64,000 bases of DNA, taken from positions 42,908-106,907 of the forward strand of contig NZ_LZMD01000014.1 in the NCBI RefSeq assembly GCF_001668575.1. The letters run 5' to 3'. Source of the DNA: Mycobacterium sp. 1164985.4 (GTDB lineage: Bacteria; Actinomycetota; Actinomycetes; Mycobacteriales; Mycobacteriaceae). Numbering within the stretch: position 1 is the stretch's first letter; the number at the start of each line of letters is the position of its first letter. This document shows positions 1 to 9,500 of this stretch, piece by piece. The notes beneath the pieces are model-generated. The model saw nothing but the letters and a program-made list of their open reading frames with translations, had not been told where the DNA came from and did no database searches. A program made the position numbers and the translations under genes.

Positions 1-4
1 CGCT

Positions 5-2251
5 GTGTCATCTGATACATCCGACGCTCGCCCGCCTCACGACGATTCCAAGACGGCAAGTCACAGCGAGAGCGAGAACCCGGCTATCGATACACCGAAG
101 CCGAAGACGCACGCTCCGCTGACCAACCGGGATTGGTGGCCCGACCAGGTTGACGTGTCGGTGCTGCACAAGCAGAACGAAAAGGGCAACCCGCTCGGCC
201 AGGACTTCGATTACGCCGAGGAGTTCAAGAAACTCGACCTCGAAGCGTTCAAGGCCGACGTCCACAAGCTGATCACCACCTCGCAGGACTGGTGGCCCGC
301 CGACTACGGCAGCTACGCCGGGCTGTTCATCCGCATGAGCTGGCACGCCGCCGGCACCTACCGCATCTTCGACGGTCGCGGCGGCGCCGGCCAGGGGGCG
401 CAGCGCTTCGCGCCGCTGAACAGCTGGCCGGACAACGCGAACCTGGACAAGGCTCGTCGCCTTCTGTGGCCGATCAAGCAGAAGTACGGCAACAAGATCT
501 CCTGGGCGGACCTCATCGCCTACGCGGGCAACGCCGCACTCGAGGTGTCGGGCTTCAAGACCAAGGGCTTCGCGTTCGGTCGCGAGGACATTTGGGAGCC
601 CGAGGAGATGCTGTGGGGCCAGGAGGACACGTGGCTGGGCACCGACCAGCGTTACGGCGGCACCAACGACTCGGAGCGCAAGCTGGCCGAGCCATTCGGC
701 GCGACGACCATGGGTCTGATCTACGTCAACCCCGAAGGCCCCGAGGGCAAGCCGGATCCGTTGGCCGCGGCCCACGACATCCGCGAGACCTTCGGCCGCA
801 TGGCGATGAACGACGAGGAGACCGCGGCGCTGATCGTCGGTGGCCACACCCTCGGCAAGACCCACGGCGCCGGCGACGGTGATCTGGTCGGACCCGAGCC
901 GGAGGCCGCCCCGATCGAGCAGCAGGGCCTGGGATGGAAGTGCGCGTTCGCGTCCGGCAAGGCCGGTGACACCATCACAAGCGGTCTCGAGGTGGTCTGG
1001 ACCCCGACCCCGACCGAGTGGGGCAACGGGTACCTGCAGAACCTGTACGGGTACGAGTGGGAGCTGACCAAGAGCCCCGGTGGCGCTTGGCAGTTCGAGG
1101 CCAAGGACGCCGAGGCGATCATCCCCGATCCGTTCGGCGGACCCCCGCGCAAGCCGACGATGCTCGTCACCGACATCTCGATGCGCGAGGATCCGATCTA
1201 CGGCCAGATCACCCGGCACTGGCTCGACCATCCCGAGGAGCTGGACGAGGCTTTCGCCAAGGCCTGGTTCAAGCTAATGCACCGCGACATGGGACCCGTC
1301 AGCCGCTACCTGGGCCCGTGGATCCCCGAAGAGGAGATCTGGCAGGACCCGGTGCCGGCGGTTAACCACGAGTTGGTCGACGAGGCCGACATCACCCAGC
1401 TCAAGAGCAAGTTGCTCGACTCGGGCCTGAGCGTGCAGCAGCTGATCAAGACCGCGTGGTCGTCGGCGTCGAGCTTCCGCGGCACCGACAAGCGCGGCGG
1501 TGCCAACGGCGCTCGAATCCGGCTGGAGCCGCAGAAGAATTGGGAGGCCAACGAGCCGACCGAGTTGGCACAGGTGCTGCCCGTGCTCGAGCGCATCCAG
1601 CAGGAGTTCAACAGCTCGGCGACCGGCGGCAAGGAGGTCTCGCTGGCCGACATCATCGTGCTGGGCGGGTCGGCGGCGGTTGAGAAGGCTGCGCGGGACG
1701 CAGGTTTCGAGATCGACGTGCACTTCGCGCCGGGGCGCACCGACGCCACGCAGGAGAACACCGATGTCGACTCGTTCGCGGTTCTCGAACCGCGGGCCGA
1801 CGGCTTCCGCAACTTTGCGCGGTCGGGTGAGAAGGCGCCGCTGGAGCAGCTTCTCGTCGAGCGGGCCTACATGCTCGACCTGACCGCTCCGGAATTCGCG
1901 GTGCTGATCGCCGGCCTGCGGGTGCTGAACGTCAACCATGGCGGCAGCAAACACGGCGTGTTCACCGACAGGCCGGGTGTGCTGAGCAACGACTTCTTCA
2001 CCAACCTGCTCGACATGAGCACGGAGTGGAAGCCGTCGGAGACCGCCGAGAACGTCTACGAGGGACGCGACCGTTCCTCGGGCGCGCTCAAGTGGACGGC
2101 CACCGCCAACGACCTGGTGTTCGGATCGAACTCGGTGCTTCGCGGCATCGCGGAGGTCTACGCGCAGGAAGACAGCAAGGACAAGTTCGTCGAGGACTTC
2201 GTCGCTGCCTGGGTGAAGGTCATGAACAACGATCGGTTCGATCTGGACTGA
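5..2251 (+). CDS. katG: Catalase-peroxidase KatG
   Basis: Bifunctional haem catalase-peroxidase of 748 residues, the usual length for the family, which destroys H2O2 in the cytosol and in mycobacteria activates isoniazid. Visible catalytic features: distal-pocket Arg110, Trp113 and His114 in RMSWHAAG, the Tyr of LIYVNPEGP and the Met of FGRMAMND that form the Met-Tyr-Trp adduct, and the proximal haem His in [10 protein letters not shown]. The Ser in TSGLEVVW, equivalent to the M. tuberculosis resistance position 315, is wild type. The start is a GTG four bases into the window; it matches the usual N-terminus of mycobacterial KatG as I remember it, so the gene looks complete. Its usual partner furA would lie just outside. 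A strong hairpin follows the stop codon. Confidence 0.97.
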   Translation: MSSDTSDARPPHDDSKTASHSESENPAIDTPKPKTHAPLTNRDWWPDQVDVSVLHKQNEKGNPLGQDFDYAEEFKKLDLEAFKADVHKLITTSQDWWPADYGSYAGLFIRMSWHAAGTYRIFDGRGGAGQGAQRFAPLNSWPDNANLDKARRLLWPIKQKYGNKISWADLIAYAGNAALEVSGFKTKGFAFGREDIWEPEEMLWGQEDTWLGTDQRYGGTNDSERKLAEPFGATTMGLIYVNPEGPEGKPDPLAAAHDIRETFGRMAMNDEETAALIVGGHTLGKTHGAGDGDLVGPEPEAAPIEQQGLGWKCAFASGKAGDTITSGLEVVWTPTPTEWGNGYLQNLYGYEWELTKSPGGAWQFEAKDAEAIIPDPFGGPPRKPTMLVTDISMREDPIYGQITRHWLDHPEELDEAFAKAWFKLMHRDMGPVSRYLGPWIPEEEIWQDPVPAVNHELVDEADITQLKSKLLDSGLSVQQLIKTAWSSASSFRGTDKRGGANGARIRLEPQKNWEANEPTELAQVLPVLERIQQEFNSSATGGKEVSLADIIVLGGSAAVEKAARDAGFEIDVHFAPGRTDATQENTDVDSFAVLEPRADGFRNFARSGEKAPLEQLLVERAYMLDLTAPEFAVLIAGLRVLNVNHGGSKHGVFTDRPGVLSNDFFTNLLDMSTEWKPSETAENVYEGRDRSSGALKWTATANDLVFGSNSVLRGIAEVYAQEDSKDKFVEDFVAAWVKVMNNDRFDLD

Positions 2252-2282
2252 CAGGCGAGTCTGATCGCACAATAACGAGATG

Positions 2283-2319
2283 CGACACCCCGCGGGCTCA
2301 TCGGGCTCGCGGGGTGTCG
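2283..2319 (+). terminator. Intrinsic-type hairpin after katG
   Basis: A perfect 12-bp stem (CGACACCCCGCG at 2283-2294 pairing with CGCGGGGTGTCG at 2308-2319) around a 13-nt loop, 30 bases after the katG stop. There is no U tract, which is common in mycobacteria. The last base of the stem is the first base of the GTG proposed as start of the next gene. Confidence 0.7.
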
Positions 2320-3056
2320 TGCTGTCTGCCCCGTTTCTGTTGTTGTCGATCCGCGGCGAGGACGCCGCGGCCGGGGACGAGTACCGAGCGATGATGCGCT
2401 TCGGCGGTTTGGATACGACGGGTGTGCGCCGGATCAATCTGCTCCACGAATCGTTGGGTTCCATCGACCTCGCGGACTGGTCGGGCATCATCCTCGGCGG
2501 CGGTCCGTACAACGTCAGCGATGCGCCGGAGTCGAAATCGACGACGCAACGACGGGTCGAGGCAGAACTACTCGACTTGATCCGGCGCGTCGTGGAGGCG
2601 GACTACCCATTCCTTGGATGTTGTTACGGCGTAGGCACATTGGGCACCGTCATCGGGGCGGTCATCGACCGTACGTACCCGGAACCCGTCGGCGGCATGA
2701 AGATCACGGTCACCGACGAGGGTCGCGACGATCCACTCTTCACCGAGCTGCCTGATGTCTTCGATGCTTACGGCGGACACAAGGAAGCGGCGTCGGTGCT
2801 GCCACCCGAGGCACTATGCCTGGCGACCTCACCGCAATGCCCGGTTCAGGCGTTTCGAGTCAGACAGAACGTCTACGCCACGCAATTCCATCCCGAGCTC
2901 GACCTGGACGGCCTCGACATCCGCCTTGATGCCTACAAGAACCATGGTTACTTCGCACCGGAGTCGGCGGAGCAGTTGAAACTCGAAGCGCGACAATGGA
3001 AAGTTCGATATCCCCAGACCATCCTGCGTCGGTTCGTGGATCGGTATGCGCGCTGA
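2319..3056 (+). CDS. Class I glutamine amidotransferase (GuaA-like GATase1)
   Basis: Stand-alone GATase1 domain of 245 residues. The nucleophile Cys sits in the elbow GCCYGVGTLG and the His-Glu pair in ATQFHPELD, so glutaminase chemistry looks possible. There is no synthetase domain, so the ammonia acceptor is unknown; related single-domain proteins are annotated as GMP synthase-like amidotransferases. An ATG at 2280 is in frame but lies before the katG terminator hairpin; the GTG at 2319 gives a normal N-terminus leading to the first beta strand and is preferred. A probable hydrolase gene follows closely on the same strand. Confidence 0.85.
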   Translation: MLSAPFLLLSIRGEDAAAGDEYRAMMRFGGLDTTGVRRINLLHESLGSIDLADWSGIILGGGPYNVSDAPESKSTTQRRVEAELLDLIRRVVEADYPFLGCCYGVGTLGTVIGAVIDRTYPEPVGGMKITVTDEGRDDPLFTELPDVFDAYGGHKEAASVLPPEALCLATSPQCPVQAFRVRQNVYATQFHPELDLDGLDIRLDAYKNHGYFAPESAEQLKLEARQWKVRYPQTILRRFVDRYAR

Positions 3057-3092
3057 CGGTTGGTCTTCGGGCAGCCGGGGCACTCCAGGGTG

Positions 3093-3746
3093 ATGCACAC
3101 CGTCGAGTACTCCCCCGGCCGGTCCGCAGACATCTTCGGCGATCCGGCGCAACCGACAGTCTTGATGTGGCACGGTGCCCAGACCGATTCGCGCGCCGCG
3201 ATGCGCCCACTGGCCGAACGGGTGCACGCGCACGAATTCGCGGTTGTGCTGGCCGACTGGGACTCACACGCCGACGACCGTGGCCGTGGCGACCTGCTGG
3301 CCTCGGCGTCACATGCCAGGACGCACGCGGGCGACGCGCCGTTGGTTGTCGTGGGATGGTCGATGGGCGGCCTGGCGGCGGCGGCCCTGGCGATCCACGC
3401 CCGTGAGTTCGGCGTCGCTCATACCGTCTGCCTGGCAGGCGCATTCATGGTCGCGGACCCTCTCAGCGGCGCGCCCTTGGCGAGTTCGTTGGACGGTGAT
3501 GCCGCGGCGTTCACGCTGTTGCACGGTGCGCACGACGACGTCGTCCCGGCCGAGGTGAGCCGGAAATTCGCCGAGACGCTCTCGGACGCGGGTTGGCCGG
3601 TCTCGTGCGTCGTGCTCGAGGCCGATCACGGGTCGATCGCGGGTGCGACGTACGACCCTGCTGCCGACCGGTATTCGGCCGCGACCGACGAGGGCTCGCT
3701 GTCGGTCGCTGCGGATGTGGCGGCGCGGATCGCCGCGGTGCTCTGA
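3093..3746 (+). CDS. Alpha/beta hydrolase
   Basis: Small alpha/beta-hydrolase fold protein of 217 residues, probably cytosolic. The nucleophile elbow is GWSMGG, the acid is likely the Asp in HDDVVP, and the catalytic His is in EADHGSI, so the triad appears complete. Substrate unknown. The start is placed at ATG 3093 because translation upstream (TTG 3060) adds a non-conserved stretch; GTG 3090 is equally possible. It lies 36 bases after the amidotransferase stop and is probably cotranscribed with it. It ends back-to-back with the next gene on the other strand. Confidence 0.8.
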   Translation: MHTVEYSPGRSADIFGDPAQPTVLMWHGAQTDSRAAMRPLAERVHAHEFAVVLADWDSHADDRGRGDLLASASHARTHAGDAPLVVVGWSMGGLAAAALAIHAREFGVAHTVCLAGAFMVADPLSGAPLASSLDGDAAAFTLLHGAHDDVVPAEVSRKFAETLSDAGWPVSCVVLEADHGSIAGATYDPAADRYSAATDEGSLSVAADVAARIAAVL

Positions 3747-4124
3747 TCACTCCGCGGTGTCGATGCGGTGAGCCCACCTCAGGTGGCCCCCACCCATGTC
3801 GGTGCACACGAACGCCACCCCGTCCGAGCCTTGAGCCGAAGCGTTCGGTTGGGTGCAGTCCATCGCGACGTTGTAGATGCCGATGAGGGGTCCGGCAGGT
3901 GTCCACACGCCTACCCGGTTGCAGACGAATGTTGCGCCGTCGGGACCGAGCCCGTAGTTGAAGTACTTGCCGGGCCGGCACGGCGCTCCCCCGATGACGT
4001 TGCGGGCGACGTCGGGCACGCAATCGGCGGAGTAGCAGACCGCCGCCGCGTCCGGAGCGAAGGCGATCAACCCGGCGGCTGCCGTCATCGCGGCGGTCAA
4101 AGCGGCGACGTGTGGACGCACCAT
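3747..4124 (-). CDS. Secreted cysteine-containing protein, unknown function
   Basis: A 125-residue protein starting at the ATG whose complement ends at 4124. It has an N-terminal signal peptide (hydrophobic stretch with AALTAAMTAAAGLIAF, cleavage likely after an Ala-rich DAAA site) and a mature part with six cysteines (CYSADC, C in GAPCRPG, FVCN, DCTQP, FVCTD), consistent with disulphide bonding outside the cytoplasm. I do not recognise a characterised family; short secreted proteins of this kind are common in mycobacteria. It is transcribed divergently from the metallo-hydrolase gene across an 81-base promoter region. Confidence 0.75.
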   Translation of the reverse strand: MVRPHVAALTAAMTAAAGLIAFAPDAAAVCYSADCVPDVARNVIGGAPCRPGKYFNYGLGPDGATFVCNRVGVWTPAGPLIGIYNVAMDCTQPNASAQGSDGVAFVCTDMGGGHLRWAHRIDTAE

Positions 4125-4168
4125 GTTCCGATGGTGACATCCCGCCGGGTTGTTTACCGGGAAATCGC

Positions 4169-4199
4169 TTGACCTCAACAATGGTTCAGGTCGCAGAGT
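4169..4199 (+). promoter_or_regulatory. MerR-family-type promoter with 19-bp spacer
   Basis: A -35-like TTGACC (4169-4174) and a weak -10-like CAGAGT (4194-4199) are 19 bp apart, which is longer than optimal. The spacer carries the near-palindrome ACCTCAACAATGGTTCAGGT (4172-4191; 7 of 8 arm bases pair). That arrangement is the hallmark of promoters untwisted by MerR/SoxR-family activators. The downstream start codon is at 4206. No MerR gene is present in the window. Confidence 0.6.
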
Positions 4200-4205
4200 C
4201 GATAC

Positions 4206-4868
4206 ATGACGAACTCAACGACACAGGAACTGACCCGACTCCGCGACGACCTTTGGCAGACCCGGATGGATACGCCGTTCCCCGGCCTCACCACGCACGC
4301 GTACCTGTGGCGCGGGCCGCGCGGCAATGTGCTGTTCTACAGTCCGGCGAGCGAGGCCGATTTCGATGCGATCGACGCACTGGGCGGCGTCAGCGCGCAG
4401 TATCTGTCGCATCTCGATGAGGCCGGGCCGAACCTGGCCCGGATCGCGGAGCGGTTTGCGCGCCGGTTGCACGCGCCGGAGGCGGAACTCGAGGCCATTA
4501 CCAAGCACGCCCGCGTCGACGTGGCAGTCGGCGATGTGCGCTACGTCGACGACAACGGTGTCGAAGTGCTTCCCACCCCGGGTCATTCGCCCGGCAGCAC
4601 AAGCTATCTCGTGCGCGGAGTGACCGGCGAGCGATACCTGTTCACCGGCGACACCATGTTCCCCACGGCCTCGGGAACGTGGGCGACGTTCCTAGTGCCG
4701 GGCCGCGGCGACGCCGGTCAGCTGCGCGCGAGTGTGGAGCTGCTGGGCACCGTCGACCCTGACCTGGTGATCTCCAGCGCGTTCGGTGGTGAGACGGCGT
4801 GGGCGGTCGTCGATCCGCGTTCGTGGGGCGACTGCGTGGCGCAGGCGCTGGCGACCGTGCCTTCGTAG
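4206..4868 (+). CDS. Metallo-beta-lactamase-fold protein with degenerate metal motif
   Basis: A 220-residue MBL-fold protein starting at ATG 4206. Later motifs are normal: TPGHSPGSTSYLV with its His, and the bridging Asp in FTGDTMFP. The first metal motif, HxHxDH in active hydrolases, reads SHLDEAGP and lacks most ligands. The protein may therefore bind metal weakly, act on an atypical substrate, or be non-hydrolytic. It follows directly on the MerR-type promoter, so an inducible, possibly redox- or drug-responsive, role is an inference from context. It is transcribed divergently from the secreted cysteine protein and converges on the DUF899 operon. Confidence 0.82.
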   Translation: MTNSTTQELTRLRDDLWQTRMDTPFPGLTTHAYLWRGPRGNVLFYSPASEADFDAIDALGGVSAQYLSHLDEAGPNLARIAERFARRLHAPEAELEAITKHARVDVAVGDVRYVDDNGVEVLPTPGHSPGSTSYLVRGVTGERYLFTGDTMFPTASGTWATFLVPGRGDAGQLRASVELLGTVDPDLVISSAFGGETAWAVVDPRSWGDCVAQALATVPS

Positions 4869-4904
4869 TCGCGTCGGCAGGTTCACAAACGGCGAGGGGC
4901 CAGC

Positions 4905-5669
4905 TCAGGATTCGCGGCGCGGCGGCCGCTGGTCGTCGGGGTCGTTGGGGTCTGGGTCGCCGAACCACCGCCACGGCGTGTGCTCCTCGTAGGTGTCGTG
5001 CCAACTCCACCATTCGTAGGGCGGACCCTGCGGATAGCCCTCGGGTGAGTCCTCCCAATCCTCCTGCCGGCCAAGCGCCGTCACGTCGAGTAGGTTCCAG
5101 GTGTTGACGAACACCTCGTCACCGCGGCCGTTGATGAAGTACGTGCGGAAGATGCGATTGGCGTCGTCGCGGATGAAGACGTTGGTGCCGTGCCAGTCCT
5201 TGACGCCGAAGTCGGCGTCGAAGGCTGCATCCTTGCTGGGGAGGATCGTGTACCACGGGTGGTGCCAACCCATCTTGGTCTTCATGTGCTCGAGGTCGGC
5301 CTGTAAAGCGCGGGATGCGTAGACGAACGTGGTGTCGCGGGCGTTGAGGTGAGCGAGGTTTGGCACATGATCGGCCATCAAAGAGCAACCGGTGCAGCCG
5401 TGTTCGGGCCAGTCACCCGTCCCGGGCTCGATGAAGGCGCGATACACGATCAGCTGGCGGCGGCCGTCGAACAAGTCGAGCAGGCTGATCTGGCCGCGCG
5501 GTCCTTCGAAGATGTAGTTCTTGTCGACGGCCATCCATGGCATCCTTCGGCGTTGGGCCGCCAGCGCGTCGCGGGCGCGCATGAGTTCCTTCTCCTTGAC
5601 GAGCATCTCTTCCCAGGCCCTCGTCCACTCTCCCTCGGAGACGACCGGCGGCGTGTTCATCACCGTCAT
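4905..5669 (-). CDS. DUF899 thioredoxin-like protein
   Basis: A 254-residue protein recognised as the DUF899 family of thioredoxin-fold proteins (long acidic C-terminal tail, aromatic-rich WHHPWYTILPS region, CTGCS motif in place of a CxxC redox pair). It begins at an ATG that overlaps the stop of the upstream ArsR-AHSA1 gene by four bases (ATGA), so the two are translationally coupled and should share the ArsR operator. DUF899 genes commonly sit beside ArsR/AHSA1 genes in actinobacteria. The biochemical reaction is not known; an oxidoreductase role is only suggested by the fold. Confidence 0.85.
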   Translation of the reverse strand: MTVMNTPPVVSEGEWTRAWEEMLVKEKELMRARDALAAQRRRMPWMAVDKNYIFEGPRGQISLLDLFDGRRQLIVYRAFIEPGTGDWPEHGCTGCSLMADHVPNLAHLNARDTTFVYASRALQADLEHMKTKMGWHHPWYTILPSKDAAFDADFGVKDWHGTNVFIRDDANRIFRTYFINGRGDEVFVNTWNLLDVTALGRQEDWEDSPEGYPQGPPYEWWSWHDTYEEHTPWRWFGDPDPNDPDDQRPPRRES

Positions 5670-6442
5670 GATGCGGCCTCGAGTTCGCTCTTGAGGTTGG
5701 CCAGCTTCCATGGCCATCCGCCGGAGATCAAGCCGCGCACAGTGCTTTCCGGGGGGAAGTCGTCGTGCACGACTGTCAGCTTCACCTGACCGTCCTCGAC
5801 CGGTTCGATCTCGAAGGTGACCTTCGACCTGCGCTCGGTCGCGGCCTTCTTCACGACGTCTTCGTCGAGGCCCAGTTTCGCCAGTTCGGGTACGAAGGTG
5901 TGGAAGGTGAACGCGAGCCTGCGGTACGGATCGGATTCGAGAATCACCTGCTCCGAATCCTTGATCTCCAGGCCGCTGCAGTCGGACCACACGTACTCCG
6001 AACCCTTTTTGAAGTCCGATACCAATGCATGGCCCATGTACCGATTGGAGAAGGCGGGGTCGGTGATGGCCTGCCACAGTCGCTCGGGTGTGGTTCGAAT
6101 GTAGGTGACGTAGACGAACTCGCTGGTGCTCATCGGGTGGGTCTCCAATGCTGTTTTGAGGTCCGCGAGCGTCTGCACTCGCGCGCGGTCGTATCGATTG
6201 ATCCAGCGGTCGGCGATCGCGTTGATCGGTTCTGCGTTGAGGTAGTGCAGCTTCTCCCGCCCTCGCCACAAAGTTGTGATGAGGTTGGCCGCTTCGAGCA
6301 CGGCGAGGTGCTTGCTCACCGACTGGCGAGCCATCGACAGCCCCGAGCACAGATCCCGCAGCGATTGACCGTTGCGGTCGTTGAGGCTGTCGAGAAGCAA
6401 GCGCCGATTCGGGTCGGCCAGCGCCTTGAATACGTCGTCCAT
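5666..6442 (-). CDS. ArsR-family repressor fused to an AHSA1/SRPBCC domain
   Basis: A 258-residue two-domain protein. Residues 1-95 are an ArsR winged helix (start MDDVFKALADPNRR, recognition helix around SVSKHLAVLEAANL). It lacks the CxC metal site of classical ArsR, so it is unlikely to sense metal through that motif. From about residue 105 an AHSA1-type SRPBCC hydrophobic-pocket domain follows (YIRTTPERLWQAITDP ... SGGWPWKLANLKSELE). Its natural ligand is unknown; the fusion suggests a sensor whose pocket binds a small hydrophobic molecule. The start is ATG 6442; further upstream lie the operators. It is coupled to the DUF899 gene and is almost certainly autoregulated. Confidence 0.92.
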   Translation of the reverse strand: MDDVFKALADPNRRLLLDSLNDRNGQSLRDLCSGLSMARQSVSKHLAVLEAANLITTLWRGREKLHYLNAEPINAIADRWINRYDRARVQTLADLKTALETHPMSTSEFVYVTYIRTTPERLWQAITDPAFSNRYMGHALVSDFKKGSEYVWSDCSGLEIKDSEQVILESDPYRRLAFTFHTFVPELAKLGLDEDVVKKAATERRSKVTFEIEPVEDGQVKLTVVHDDFPPESTVRGLISGGWPWKLANLKSELEAAS

Positions 6443-6454
6443 CCCTGCCGCCTG

Positions 6455-6507
6455 ACTATATGCAGCCGTTTGGCTGCGTGTTCGACAATAGGCAGCCATG
6501 TGGCTGC
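6455..6507 (-). promoter_or_regulatory. Autoregulatory promoter with two ArsR-type operators
   Basis: On the minus strand a good -10 (TATAGT, 6455-6460) abuts a dyad GCAGCC-N4-GGCTGC at 6462-6477, which fills the spacer to the -35 region. A second copy, GCAGCC-N4-GGCTGC at 6492-6507, lies exactly 30 bp upstream, about three helical turns. Both copies are followed by the same GTGT flank. Repressor bound to the first dyad would block RNA polymerase. Confidence 0.8.
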
Positions 6508-6589
6508 GTGTCAATGGTCAGGGCGGCCATCGAGCGTGCGCTCAGCGCGGAAGCTGGCAGAAGTCGTCACTCACCGCACGTTCGGCGGT

Positions 6590-9500
6590 CTAGTCTGCGT
6601 CGAGTTCCTCGAAGCGCAACAGCGCTTGGTTGCGGTCCTCGGCATCGAAGACTTCTAATCGGGTGAGCCGCCCGCTGTCGAATCCCGTAAGCATGACGAG
6701 GGGAAGTTCGACCGCGAAGCCGTCGGTTGAGGTGCCCTTCAAAACGACGTCGCTCAGCACCCTTGCGGGAGAATGCATGAGAACTTGCGAGTGTTCGATC
6801 CAGAAATCTGGGACCAATGAGGCCATTGCCCGAATGGATGCCATGTGGTCGGCGACAGATCGAATATCGGGGCTCGACAGCTGCCGGTGGTTTGCGTAGG
6901 CGGCACCTTCGCCGAGCGCGAGAAGCTCGTCCCAGTCGTGGCGGTTGGTGACCTCGGCGAGATGACGTGCTGCTTCGATGACCTCCGGATGCTCGACCTC
7001 TCCCGAAGCGATCCAGCGAGCGTGCAGTTCCCTCATCGCGGCGTCGAGGTCTTCGGCGTCGAAAAACATTGAATGACAGATCAAGCCGTCGTCACCGACT
7101 TCCGTAACCGATAGGCCTTCGACGGTTATGGGCTCGTCGGGTGTTCCCCTCTCGCGGAACAGGTCACGGCATAGCACCAATCGCTGTCCGCGTATGGCGA
7201 CTGGTTCGTCCGTCCATTGCCAGCTTGCTGGTGCCTCGGAGAACATGCTGGGCGCGAATTCCTGTCTGATCAGTCCCTGGTCTCGCAACCCCTTCCGCCG
7301 GTCCTCGTAATGCGCGTCTGGTGCGGCAAAGGAACAAAAGCCCTCGAGGTCTCGACGGTTGAATGCATTTGAGAGATTCGCGCGGGCGCGTGTCGCCGCG
7401 TTGGCGAGCCGACCTGCCGGCCGATTGATCTCTTCGAATCTGATTAGCGCGGAGTGGATTTCGACTTCGTCGAACATCTCGCAGCGGCTGATCGCGTCAC
7501 CGTCGATGAGGAGCAAAACCAGCTCCCGCCATTCACCGTCGAAGCCGGCGTGCGATGTCGCTTTCACGACCTGGGTGACGACCGCTCCAAGGGTGTCGAG
7601 CCGATGCACCACCTCGGCGTGAGCATGAATTTTCGGGACCACATCCCACGTGGCGTTGACGAAATCGATCTGTTCACCGGGCCCGAACGAGGTGCCGCCG
7701 CGCCGGTGGTCGATGTTCACCCAGTCCGGAGTGGTACGGAACAGCTCTCTCCTGTTGAAGGTGGCGTAGCCATCGACGATCGCCGACCAAGTGCGGGCGT
7801 GTGCGGCTGCTTCGCCAGCGAGATAACGGGTTTCGAGCTCTTCGATGGCGGCGTCAACGTCGTCGCAGTCGAAGTTGACGAAGTCACCCATCAAGTCGTC
7901 CACGTTGATCTCGACGACGGTGAGAAGGTCTACGGTGACCGGCCGACTCTCATCGGCGGTGTCGCGGTAGATTTGGCGGGCCAGCGCCAGCCGCGCCCCC
8001 CTGGTCGCAACCTGCTCGATTTCTGTCCGCCAGGTCAGCGGTGACTCGAACAGGGCTTCTGCCGCCTTTCTGCGGTCGGCCGGACCGTGTATTGCTTGCA
8101 AGCCTTTTCGGCGGTCATCGATGCATCCGTTCGGTGAAGTGAGTGCGAGGAATGCGTCGATGTCATGGTGATTGAAAGCGTCAGCCAGACGCTCCCACAA
8201 TTGAGTCGCCTTGTTCTCGACTCGCGTTGTCGAGCGGCTGAGTTCGTCGAATCGTGCGAGTGCGGTGTCGAGGTCATCCTCATCGAAAATCTCGCAACGG
8301 TTGATCGCGTCACCCTCGAACGCCAAAAGAGTCACCTCACGCCACTCGGCAGTGAAGCCGTCCCGCGAGGTGCCCGTTTCGGCATGGGTGAAGACAGCCC
8401 CTATGTCGGTCAGCCGATGCACGGCTTCAATGCGGGTGCTGATGTCAGACGCTAGCTGCCACGACTCGCGGACATACGCGTGCACATCGCCTGGCGCGGC
8501 GACGACTGGACGATGGTCGATGTTCACCCAGCCTTTGGTAGTCGACGACAGTTCGTGCCGGTTGAAGGCGTCATATGTGTGGATGACTAGGGACCACGTG
8601 TGCGCATAGGGTGCGGCTTCGCCAGCGACATAAAGGGAATCAAGCTCGCGCAGCGCGCGTGTGATGTCGTCTGGATCGAACGCCACGATCAGATCGACCA
8701 ATCCTTCGGCGCCTAGCTCCGTTACTGCAAGGAGTTCGTTCGTCACTGGTCGCTCGGAAAGGGTGCCGTCTAGCCAGCATGTACGGACCAGCGCGAGGCG
8801 CGTCCCCCTGACCGCGATGGGTTCGACCTCCATCTGCGAACCGCGCGGTGCCAGTTCGAACAGCAGATTGACATGTGCGCGCTGGTCGGGACCGGCGATC
8901 ACGGCCTGCAGCCCTTTTCGGCGATCGTCTATTTGACGGTCAGCGCTGACGAGGTTGAGGTATCCGTTCAGGTCTCGACGGTTGAACGCATCCGCTACCG
9001 ACGCCCATGCGCGCGTCGCGGCGTTCTCTATCCGCGACTCCTGGCTGAGTTCGTCGAATCGTGCGAATGCCGCGTCGAGGTCGTTCTCGTCGAACATCTC
9101 GAAGCGGTCGGGGCGGTCCCCGTGGACCGTGACTACGGCCAATTCCTGGTACTCGAAGGGAAATCCTTCCTCCGAATGTCCCTCCACCACATGGTGGATG
9201 ACCGCTCCAGCTCCCGTGAGCTTGTGCACTGCCGCGATCCGAAAGCGAATGTCGGGCGCGATCTCCCATGAGGCGCGGAGGTTTGCGATCAGGTCGTCGG
9301 CCTCGATGGTCGCGACCAACCGGTGATCTACCCATGCGGGCGTTGTGCCGGGTACCTCGCGGCGGTTGACCATGGCGTAGGACTCTGCAATCGCTGACCA
9401 TGTACGCGAGAACGTTACGGCTTCGCCAGCAAGGTAACGGGTTTCGAGCTCCGCATAGGCGGCGTCTGTGTCCTCGGGATCGAAGAATATCGTTTGTAGG

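Noticed and set aside
8..1231. Long minus-strand open frame opposite katG
   Set aside because: It is the mirror of a high-GC coding gene; its translation is compositionally typical of an antisense shadow and has no motif.
7454..8044. Many plus-strand open frames of 60-200 codons across 6.6-22 kb
   Set aside because: All lie opposite the giant gene, recur with its ~807-bp period, and encode nothing recognisable; they are shadows of the repeats.
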